Source: Ypsolopha sequella (taxonomy: Eukaryota > Arthropoda > Insecta > Lepidoptera > Ypsolophidae). Taken from it: a DNA stretch of 64,000 nt. The notes beneath the pieces are model-generated. The model did not search any database, had not been told where the DNA came from, and saw only the letters and a program-made list of their open reading frames with translations. The DNA lies in assembly GCA_934047225.1 (NCBI GenBank), contig OW204000.1, positions 11,240,001-11,304,000 on the forward strand, given 5' to 3'. The translations under genes were made by a program, and so were the position numbers. The first letter of the stretch is position 1, and each line of letters starts with the position of its first letter. Positions 56,297 to 64,000 of this stretch are shown here, one piece after another.

Positions 56297-56359
56297 CTGA
56301 CCATTTTGGTCGTCAGCTCTCAGTATATTATACTGAGAGCTGACGACCAAAATGGTCAG
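56297..56359. repeat. Perfect 31-bp-arm palindrome with 1-nt centre
   Basis: The left arm 56297-56327 (CTGACCATTTTGGTCGTCAG then CTCTCAGTATA) is matched without any mismatch by 56329-56359. Such an uninterrupted perfect palindrome is rare and unstable, so it is recent or under selection. It could be a minimal foldback insertion. Confidence 0.95.
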
Positions 56360-56804
56360 CAATAACAAATCAAAACGAAATTCTGATTTAATCATTAACT
56401 TGATAACTAATTAAAACTTTTCGTCATGTATTGTGGAGTAAAGATTACTACTACATTACTCTAGCATTCAAAAATACCAATTATTCTTATCTGTTTCTAT
56501 TAACTAAATTTATAAGTACAGTCACTATCTGTCAGGTAAGAGTTTTGTAAAATCATTTTCCCTCCGTTTAGTATACTCAAAAATACTAAGGCGGTGGGAG
56601 TTGAGCATGTCAGTTGCTTTCTAGTAATGCCACAGTTTGAGCTATAATATATATTGAATATAGCTATAATAGTAGTGTGTTTTCGCCGGTTCTGGACCAC
56701 TGAGTAATTAGTTAATGAGATGTGTCAACATTTGCCAAAATAAAACTCAATTGACTATTCACTTAATACTGGTTTATGTGCATGCATGTAATTTATTAAT
56801 GGGA

Positions 56805-56915
56805 TCATTATTTATCTGTTGATAATGAAATAATTAACACGAAAGTTTTGTTATAGTCATTCCAAAGTTATTATTCACTTAATACTTTATGTGCATGTCA
56901 TTGCTATTTGCAGTT
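56805..56915 (+). repeat. Upstream repeat block, copy 1
   Basis: TCTGTTGATAATGAAAT, CGAAAGTTTTGTTATAGT, ATTCCAAAGTTATTATTCAC and TTTATGTGCATGTCAT recur in order at 57698-57795, flanking the 327-bp duplication. Confidence 0.85.
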
Positions 56916-57018
56916 TTTTTTTCTATAGCTGACACTTTTCTAATGTTGTCTCATTCTAAACATGAAATTTTATAAAATGTGGATTTACCTCCCATTCCTA
57001 AAAAAAAATGTTAGTACC

Positions 57019-57651
57019 TACTGAATATCAAGTTTTCTTCAAATTCTCCATACAAACGCCAAAGTTATTATTTTATTATATGTTTAAAATGAATCAATTA
57101 TTGTATGGTTTGTTTTGAAGATATCTCCAGATGAATGTTACTACACGATATAAAAATTGATTTACTTTGGTCCAGTGACTGACGTCAATCATATATGCAG
57201 AAGTAACGTCTAAAACAATGCTCAGGTCACGTTTAGGTTTACTAAATTAGTATAGACCATTGATGTAATAAAATTGTTCTGAGGTATAGACATAGTAAAA
57301 CTGATAGTAGTTAGATTTCAGGTACAATTATAAAATATTAATTCGTACTGAATATCAAGTTTTCTTCAAATTCTCCATACAAACGCCAAAGTTATTATTT
57401 TATTATATGTTTAAAATGATTCAATTATTGTATGGTTTGTTTTGAAGATATCTCCAGATGAATGTTACTACACGATATAAAAGTTGATTTACTTTGGTCC
57501 AGTGACTGACGTCAATCATATATGAAGAAGTAACGTCTAAAACAATGCTCAGGTCACGTTTAGGTTTACTAAATTAGTATAGACCATTGATGTCATAAAA
57601 TTGTTCTGAGGTATAGACATAGTAAAACTGATAGTAGTTAGATTTCAGGTA
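57019..57651 (+). repeat. 327-bp direct duplication with a CRE-type site in each copy
   Basis: Copy 1 57019-57324 and copy 2 57346-57651, nearly identical (TACTGAATATCAAGTTTTCT through GTAGTTAGATTTCAGGTA). Each copy has a perfect TGACGTCA (57180-57187 and 57507-57514), the consensus bound by CREB/ATF proteins. The block lies just upstream of the promoter at 57846-57880, so duplicated upstream activating elements are possible. That is inference. Confidence 0.9.
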
Positions 57652-57697
57652 AAATGATTTTTGGAAAGATGAAAACATAATTGTTTCAGCTCATTAC

Positions 57698-57795
57698 TTT
57701 TCTGTTGATGATGAAATGAGTAACGCGAAAGTTTTGTTATAGTAATTCCAAAGTTATTATTCACTTAGTAATGGTTTATGTGCATGTCATTTATT
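57698..57795 (+). repeat. Upstream repeat block, copy 2
   Basis: See 56805-56915. It ends about 50 bp before the TATA box. Confidence 0.85.
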
Positions 57796-57845
57796 ATTAG
57801 GATACTTGTTTATCTATATCATTTATTAACGATGTAAATTGTCTT

Positions 57846-57880
57846 TATAAGCAATAAAGATCTCTGACGACTTATCAGTC
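57846..57880 (+). promoter_or_regulatory. Core promoter: TATA box plus arthropod initiator
   Basis: TATAAG at 57846-57851 and TCAGTC at 57875-57880 (initiator consensus TCAGT, predicted +1 at A57877). The first T of the TATA box is 31 bases upstream of +1, the normal spacing. It also resembles the TATA plus CAGT early promoters of insect DNA viruses. It points directly at the two-exon gene that follows. Confidence 0.7.
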
Positions 57881-58633
57881 TCGTTCTAGTTTTCGAACTT
57901 ATTACTTTGTTATTTATAAAAGAAGACTTATTTTATTATTATTATAGTGGTGTTTTTGATCCCTGTCAGTCTATAAAAAACGGACAAATGGAGGTAAGAA
58001 TAACGAATCTTTATTTATTTTTTTACGTTTTATTCATAACCAAGTTTGATTCCTCAGGTTCTTTATTTTCTTTTCTTCATATTTTTGTGTTTTTAGTTGT
58101 TTTTTTTTTTTTTGTTTTGTTTTCAGAATTCAAGGGAATTGTATATCAATGACGTGCAAGAAGATGAAGTGTTTGATCCAGTTAGACAGAACCCATATTA
58201 TTATGCTCAGGACCCTTTAGCCAACTTTGAGGAGGAAATGGCGTCTAGAGCTAAGAAAAGGAAGATTAATCAAAAGCCTGATACTAATATCGATGCGTTT
58301 TTCGATAAAAAGGTGCCAATAAAGATTAAGAGAGGAATCAGTTCGAATGTTGGGAAACCTAAAGAAAATGGTATACAATACATAGCATTATCAGAAGAAG
58401 ACAATGCTACGCATCTTATAAAAATTGAGTTATTTGATTTACATAAGATCCGTGATATTCCACATGAAGAACAATGGAAACATGCTGAAGTTCGAGTAAA
58501 ATATGTTAGTAAAACCCCTGACGATGAAATTAAACGAATGAGTGAAAGTATTGTATACAAAATAACGAAGTTTATAGCTGATAACTCTAAATGTAAGAGC
58601 TATTTTATTGATTTTGGAATGATGAAAAAATAA
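57877..58633 (+). CDS. Two-exon gene for a ~170-residue protein of unknown function
   Basis: Predicted transcript start A57877; start codon ATG 57988-57990 (context ACAAATGG, good for insects). Exon 1 codes only Met-Glu and ends at 57993. The donor GGAG|GTAAGA is followed by a 133-bp intron (57994-58126) with a long T-rich tract and TTTTCAG acceptor. Exon 2 58127-58633 is open to the TAA, giving about 170 residues. This is the first ATG after the predicted cap site. The longer unspliced frames (57907 and 58097) begin at TTG codons and read through the intron. The protein is acidic near the N-terminus (NDVQEDEVFDP), has a basic stretch MASRAKKRKINQK (nuclear-localisation-like) around residue 43, and mixed charged helices later (DDEIKRMSESIVYKITKFI). 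There is no signal peptide, membrane segment or domain that I recognise. An open exon this long in such AT-rich DNA is unlikely by chance. The neighbouring Polinton-type polymerase remnant suggests an element-encoded origin; a host gene is the alternative. Confidence 0.65.
57994..58126 (+). other. Predicted intron
   Basis: GTAAGA donor, a T-rich run of more than ten T before TTTTGTTTTCAG, and in-phase joining (phase 0) of Met-Glu to Asn-Ser-Arg. A 133-bp length is usual for insects. Confidence 0.7.
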
Positions 58634-58654
58634 TCGTTTCACTTCCTTACTTTT

Positions 58655-58725
58655 GTAAAATACGTTACAACTAATATTTTTATATTGCTCACATATAAGG
58701 TTTATTAAGTCAAAATAAAACAACT
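58655..58725 (+). repeat. 3' UTR repeat with poly(A) signal, copy 1
   Basis: GTAAAATACGTTACAACTAA through ACATATAAGGTTTATTAAGT to AATAAAACAACT. AATAAA at 58714-58719 serves the two-exon gene. A near-identical copy is at 59338-59410. Confidence 0.9.
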
Positions 58726-58726
58726 T

Positions 58727-59337
58727 GGATTTATCTTAGAAGTTGATCTTGAATATCCCATTGAAAAACATGATCTACACTCTGATTTACCCTTCTGTCC
58801 TGAGCTCATAAAAACTTCAAATAATGCAGGTGAAAGATTGATCACAAGTCTTAATCCAAAATCAAAGTACGTGATTCACTACGTTAACTTAATACAATGT
58901 CTAGAACATGGATTAATTTTAACAAAAGTTCATCGTGTGTAGCAATTCAACCAGAAACCTTGGTTAAGAGAATATATAGACTTAAACACTAAATATCGTT
59001 CCTAGGCTACTTCTGCTTTTGATAAAGACTTCTATAAATTAATGAATAATTCTGTTTACGGTAAGACGATGGAAAATGTTGAAAAGAGGGTTAATGTCAA
59101 ACTTGGGAGAACAACGGTAAAAAAATGGGTGCGTCAAGTCTGTCAAGCAGACCGGGATATCAAAACCGAACTGTGTTTTCGAAAAATTTTATTGCGGTCC
59201 AATTAAAAAAAAACAAAACATGTCTATAACAAACCAATTTATCTCGCATTTTGTATTCTAGACTTATCCAAAACACTCATGTACCAATTTCACTACGACT
59301 ACATGAAAATAAAATACGGTCAAAATGTAAAAGTAAT
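58727..59337 (+). pseudogene. Polinton/Maverick-type protein-primed DNA polymerase B fragment
   Basis: The frame opens directly after the first 3' UTR repeat. It shows GFILEVDLEYP (polymerase motif A; D and YP retained), a spacer with LPFCPELIK, then YVIHYVNLIQCLEHGL and LTKVHRV. An in-frame TAG follows (about 58940). Next come QFNQKPWLREYIDLNTKYRS, a second in-frame TAG, then [20 protein letters not shown] (motif B, K...NS.YG). After two frame changes around 59178-59215 it reads YNKPIYLAFCILDLSKTLMY and ends at about KYGQNVKV, just before where motif C (DTDS) would lie. The exonuclease domain, motif C and thumb are absent, so it cannot make an active polymerase. The order and wording match the polymerases of Polintons and of bidnaviruses that acquired the gene from them. 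It is a dead, truncated copy. Confidence 0.9.
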
Positions 59338-59410
59338 GTAAAATACGTTACAACTAATATTTTTTTATATTACTCACATATAAGGTTTATTAAGTCAAAA
59401 TAAAACAACT
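59338..59410 (+). repeat. 3' UTR repeat with poly(A) signal, copy 2
   Basis: Same as 58655-58725 with two extra T and about one substitution. The two copies bracket the polymerase fragment exactly. Confidence 0.9.
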
Positions 59411-59514
59411 CATATCACATAACATAATCTTTTATTTATAATATCATCAAAACAATCTGTTATAATAGTAGTTTAACATAAAATCGTTTAATGTGGTATT
59501 ATCATGATCGAACA

Positions 59515-62500
59515 GATTAATAAAATAGTCTACAGAATACCTTTCCATTTTAAAATAAATAAATAACAAAGCATATTCCCCCACATACTGAAGTTAAAAT
59601 ACTTTGAAGAATCTTAGTGCTATGTATCCAATTATCCATTGCTTATAATTTCTATTTAAAAATGATAAATGACTTCCTGTTGGTTTCCTTCAAAAACTGT
59701 CAAAATATTCTCCAACTTTATTTATAAAATGAATCAATTAAATAGTTCACATGCTTTTTATTGTATAATTTTATTTATTAAGATTGTATATTTGACATAT
59801 CTGGTTATAACTATTTATAACACAACGAATATAACATTGCACTATAATATACGAGTACGAATACAACAATTATTTTTTCACAACAAAAAAAGAAATTATA
59901 TTTTTTGAGAATGTTTTATAGACTTGTCAATTCAAGCGATACTCTCAGGAGAGAGATATCACAAATTAAATACAATAAAAAAAATATCGTGTAATCTACC
60001 CAAACAACTCCAAGCATTTTGAAAATAACTGAACATTATAAACTGATTAATAAAATAGTCTAAAGAATACCTTTCCATTTTAAAATAAATAAATAACACA
60101 GCATATTCCCCCACATACTGAAGTTAAAATACTTTGAAGAATCTTAGTGCTATGTATCCAATTATCCATTGGTTACAATTTCTATTTAAAAATGATAAAT
60201 GACTTCCTGTTGGGTTCCTTCCAAAACTGTCGAAATATTCTCCAACTTTATTTATAAAATGAATCAATTTAATAGTTCACATGCTTTTTATTGTATAATT
60301 TTATTTATTAAGATTGTATATTTGACATATCTGGTTATAACTATTTATAACACAACGAATATAACATTGCACTATAATATACGAGTACGAATACAACAAT
60401 TATTTTTTCACAACAAAAAAAGAAATTATAGCTTTTGAGAATGTTTTATAGACTTGTCAATTCAAGTGATACTCTCAGGAGAGAGATATCACAAATTAAA
60501 TACAATAAAAAAAATATCGTGTAATCTACCCAAACAACTCCAAGCATTTTGAAAATAACTGAACATTATAAACAGATTAATAAAATAGTCTAAAGAATAC
60601 CTTTCCATTTTAAAATAAATAAATAACACAGCATATTCCCCCACATACTGAAGTTAAAATACTTTGAAGAATCTTAGTGCTATGTATCCAATTATCCATT
60701 GGTTACAATTTCTATTTAAAAATGATAAATGACTTCCTGTTGGGTTCCTTCCAAAACTGTCGAAATATTCTCCAACTTTATTTATAAAATGAATCAATTT
60801 AATAGTTCACATGCTTTTTATTGTATAATTTTATTTATTAAGATTGTATATTTGACATATCTGGTTATAACTATTTATAACACAACGAATATAACATTGC
60901 ACTATAATATACGAGTACGAATACAACAATTATTTTTTCACAACAAAAAAAGAAATTATAGCTTTTGAGAATGTTTTATAGACTTGTCAATTCAAGTGAT
61001 ACTCTCAGGAGAGAGATATCACAAATTAAATACAATAAAAAAAATATCGTGTAATCTACCCAAACAACTCCAAGCATTTTGAAAATAACTGAACATTATA
61101 AACAGATTAATAAAATAGTCTAAAGAATACCTTTCCATTTTAAAATAAATAAATAACACAGCATATTCCCCCACATACTGAAGTTAAAATACTTTGAAGA
61201 ATCTTAGTGCTATGTATCCAATTATCCATTGGTTACAATTTCTATTTAAAAATGATAAATGACTTCCTGTTGGGTTCCTTCCAAAACTGTCGAAATATTC
61301 TCCAACTTTATTTATAAAATGAATCAATTTAATAGTTCACATGCTTTTTATTGTATAATTTTATTTATTAAGATTGTATATTTGACATATCTGGTTATAA
61401 CTATTTATAACACAACGAATATAACATTGCACTATAATATACGAGTACGAATACAACAATTATTTTTTCACAACAAAAAAAGAAATTATAGCTTTTGAGA
61501 ATGTTTTATAGACTTGTCAATTCAAGTGATACTCTCAGGAGAGAGATATCACAAATTAAATACAATAAAAAAAATATCGTGTAATCTACCCAAACAACTC
61601 CAAGCATTTTGAAAATAACTGAACATTATAAACAGATTAATAAAATAGTCTAAAGAATACCTTTCCATTTTAAAATAAATAAATAACACAGCATATTCCC
61701 CCACATACTGAAGTTAAAATACTTTGAAGAATCTTAGTGCTATGTATCCAATTATCCATTGGTTACAATTTCTATTTAAAAATGATAAATAACTTCCTGT
61801 TGGGTTCCTTCCAAAACTGTCGAAATATTCTCCAACTTTATTTATAAAATGAATCAATTTAATAGTTCACATGCTTTTTATTGTATAATTTTATTTATTA
61901 AGATTGTATATTTGACATATCTGGTTATAACTATTTATAACACAACGAATATAACATTGCACTATAATATACGAGTACGAATACAACAATTATTTTTTCA
62001 CAACAAAAAAAGAAATTATAGCTTTTGAGAATGTTTTATAGACTTGTCAATTCAAGTGATACTCTCAGGAGAGAGATATCACAAATTAAATACAATAAAA
62101 AAAATATCGTGTAATCTACCCAAACAACTCCAAGCATTTTGAAAATAACTGAACATTATAAACAGATTAATAAAATAGTCTAAAGAATACCTTTCCATTT
62201 TAAAATAAATAAATAACACAGCATATTCCCCCACATACTGAAGTTAAAATACTTTGAAGAATCTTAGTGCTATGTATCCAATTATCCATTGGTTACAATT
62301 TCTATTTAAAAATGATAAATAACTTCCTGTTGGGTTCCTTCCAAAACTGTCGAAATATTCTCCAACTTTATTTATAAAATGAATCAATTTAATAGTTCAC
62401 ATGCTTTTTATTGTATAATTTTATTTATTAAGATTGTATATTTGACATATCTGGTTATAACTATTTATAACACAACGAATATAACATTGCACTATAATTT

Positions 62501-62690
62501 ACGAGTACGAATACAACAATTATTTTTTCACAACAAAAGAAAAAATATAGCTTTTGAGAATGTTTTATAGACTTGTCAATTCAAGCGATACTCTCAGGAG
62601 AGAGATATCACAAATTAAATACAATAAAAAAAAATATCGTGTAATCTACCCAAACAACTCCGAGCATTTTAAAAATAACTGAACATAACA
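59515..62690 (+). repeat. Six-unit tandem array, 530-bp period
   Basis: Units begin at about 59515, 60045, 60575, 61105, 61635 and 62165 with GATTAATAAAATAGTCTAAA. Units 2-5 are almost identical. Unit 1 and the second half of unit 6 are the most diverged, the usual pattern when inner units are homogenised by unequal exchange. Units 1-4 carry a 79-codon frame starting MTSCWVPSK (unit 1 differs slightly); in units 5 and 6 the ATG is ATA, leaving a shorter frame from MNQFNSS. Since the frame is hydrophobic, AT-driven and lost in two units without other change, I do not annotate it as a gene. No similarity to a known satellite that I can name. Confidence 0.95.
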
Positions 62691-63373
62691 CATGAAAAAA
62701 GTTATAATTCAAAAAAATATTAAACATATCAATAAATCACTTAACTATACACGAGAACTTCACTAAATAATACATTTTTATTTATGATATATAATTATGT
62801 TACTTAAGCATCATTATAAATTATAAATCATGAAAATGAATGTGCTCTTCGAAATGTATGTTGTATTAAGAAATGGTATTATGACAACCATATTGATAAA
62901 TTTTCTATTTTCAAGTAGATTTTTATATAATTGTTTTATCAGGTTTAGAATTAATTAGTTCATATAATAAATAAAAAGATATAATTTTTATCAATCAAAT
63001 GTTTTATTTATTCATAACTCTTACTTACACTTTACACTTTGCACTTAAGTACACTTTAGTTAATATTTTCACCACTTTCTTGTATATGTTTGCTGGCCTC
63101 GAAACAAAAAATCAACTTACATTGCAAAACTGTGTGGTGTAGGTTTCACACAGGCTGAGACTTGTTTAATATCAAAAATGCTGACTATGTGAGAACATCA
63201 AGATTGTTATCGTTTAGCATAAATGAAAACATGATATGTGCTGATCAAGTTCACACCTGCAGCTAATAGTACATCGAAGACAAAAAAAATGTTAGATGCA
63301 GGAGAAATAAATAAAAAATATGACAATTTTATAATAATCAGTCTATTAATAGGTATCAAAAATTATTTTTCAC
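62691..63373. other. Unassigned AT-rich DNA after the array
   Basis: AATAAATAAAAC on the minus strand (63000-63011) could be a distant poly(A) signal for the minus-strand frames to the right. Otherwise nothing supported. Confidence 0.45.
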
Positions 63374-63580
63374 TTATGTAATAGTAAAAATGTAAAAGTA
63401 ATCTAAACAGTTAGTTATAAGTTCTAATTCTACAATAGAGTTTGAGTCTACATTAAATGCTAGTATACTTTTTAATATATTGTTATTTGAGATACAATTT
63501 GTTTTCAAATATTTTGTTATTTTATTTATAAAGTTTAAAACAACTTCATAATCGTTTTGGAGTTTCTGAACTCTTTTTTG
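63374..63580 (-). other. Minus-strand open segment, possible last exon
   Basis: 68 sense codons and a stop (63376-63374) in a frame different from 63546-64000. It reads KLQNDYEVVLNFINKITKYL and then similar lysine/isoleucine/asparagine-rich sequence. There is an AG (TTCAG on the minus strand, about 63569) in phase just before KLQNDYE. It may be a downstream exon of the 63546-64000 gene, joined for example from a GTATTA donor near 63722, or a chance frame. Confidence 0.3.
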
Positions 63581-64000
63581 TTATACATAATAGTAGATAT
63601 TCATAAAGGGCTATGAAAATAAAATTTATAAAAGTTAAAGAACATCGTTTTTCACAAAATAAGTATGTAAACGACTTAAGATTATAAATTTGCCATTCAA
63701 CAAATGATAGAAATAATACATCTGTGTTCTTCTTTACTTTAACAAAAATTTTAAAATCTGATTCAGCATATAGTCCTGTTGTAATTTTAGTACCATTTCT
63801 GTGAATGTATGTATGTTTTGATACCATCACATCTCTCAAAAACCCTGCATCCATTTTGAAAAGTACTGCCCAAAATAGTAAATGATGGCCCCAAGATAGT
63901 GTTGATATATTATCTTTTAAAATAAATGTTTTGTTGTCCCTGCGTGATAATACCACCTTGTTAAGCTCCTGTGTAAATAACTGATGTTTTATTGACTTGA
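63546..64000 (-). CDS. Open frame running off the right edge, unknown protein (partial)
   Basis: About 150 codons are open on the minus strand from the window edge to a TGA at 63546-63548. The true start lies beyond 64000. Segments seen are QLFTQELNKVVLSRRDNKTF, STLSWGHHLLFWAVLFKMDA, GFLRDVMVSKHTYIHRNGTK and FKIFVKVKKNTDVLFLSF. The first two-thirds has ordinary protein composition; the last third (after about SFVEWQIYNLKSF) is AT-driven and may be intron read-through. I recognise no domain. An uninterrupted run this long is unlikely by chance in AT-rich DNA. Its position beyond the tandem array and the polymerase remnant makes an element-derived gene possible, but a host gene is equally open. 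Confidence 0.45.
   Translation of the reverse strand, partial: KSIKHQLFTQELNKVVLSRRDNKTFILKDNISTLSWGHHLLFWAVLFKMDAGFLRDVMVSKHTYIHRNGTKITTGLYAESDFKIFVKVKKNTDVLFLSFVEWQIYNLKSFTYLFCEKRCSLTFINFIFIALYEYLLLCITKKSSETPKRL

Noticed and set aside
57907..58152. 81-residue frame as a separate protein
   Set aside because: It starts at TTG and reads through a predicted intron; only Met-Glu at its centre belongs to the spliced gene.
58270..58723. Minus-strand frames of 96 and 94 residues
   Set aside because: Shadows of exon 2 and its 3' UTR on the opposite strand.
59669..61498. Four repeated 79-residue frames as a gene family
   Set aside because: They are one frame in near-identical tandem units. The start codon is lost in units 5 and 6 with no other change, and the composition is AT-driven.

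Overview
The window looks like nuclear DNA from a moth or butterfly (Lepidoptera). It is strongly AT-rich, carries no bacterial-style gene packing, and is filled with small eukaryotic transposable elements. Several have motifs I know from lepidopteran genomes: the CCGGCCAAGTGCG...GGGTTCCGTA / TACGGAACCC element, a tRNA-headed SINE ending in an AT microsatellite, Helitron-like ends (GC hairpin plus CTAG|T), LINE 3' tails ending in TCCAGCAGTGGAC, and GGTTAGGTTAGG motifs. The species assignment is inference. Most open frames in the first 56 kb are chance frames or repeat translations, and I list only those with independent support.

Regions. 1-57 kb is intergenic or intronic DNA made of nested repeats. 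The main components are: (i) palindromic (foldback) elements of about 110-400 bp in a dozen or more families; (ii) a related set of 415-490 bp elements flanked by TTAA, eight insertions in all; (iii) SINE copies at 5.3, 17.0, 25.8, 36.1, 50.4 and 53.7 kb, two of them split by later insertions; (iv) three copies of the CCGGCC element; (v) LINE 3' ends and one decayed reverse-transcriptase fragment at 38.3 kb. Several insertions can be ordered in time from empty-site comparisons inside the window. One short GC-rich stretch at 36.6 kb, behind a good splice acceptor, may be a host exon.

56-64 kb differs. It has a perfect 31-bp-arm palindrome, a 327-bp direct duplication in which each copy carries a perfect CRE-type TGACGTCA, and then a TATA box and arthropod initiator at textbook spacing. 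These lead into a compact two-exon gene whose only sensible ATG is two codons before a 133-bp intron and which encodes about 170 residues of unknown function. Its 3' UTR motif (about 71 bp with AATAAA) is repeated 0.6 kb downstream. Between the two copies lies a broken protein-primed family B DNA polymerase fragment of Polinton/Maverick type, covering motifs A and B and ending just before motif C. Next is a six-unit tandem array with a 530-bp period, and then a minus-strand open frame running off the right edge. I read this segment as the remains of, or a genomic neighbourhood built around, a Polinton-like or related DNA-virus-like element. The intact spliced gene beside a dead polymerase is the most interesting item in the window.

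No rRNA, CRISPR, bacterial operon or free-standing tRNA gene was seen; the one tRNA-like sequence class is the SINE head. Boundaries of repeats were placed by eye and may be off by several bases.
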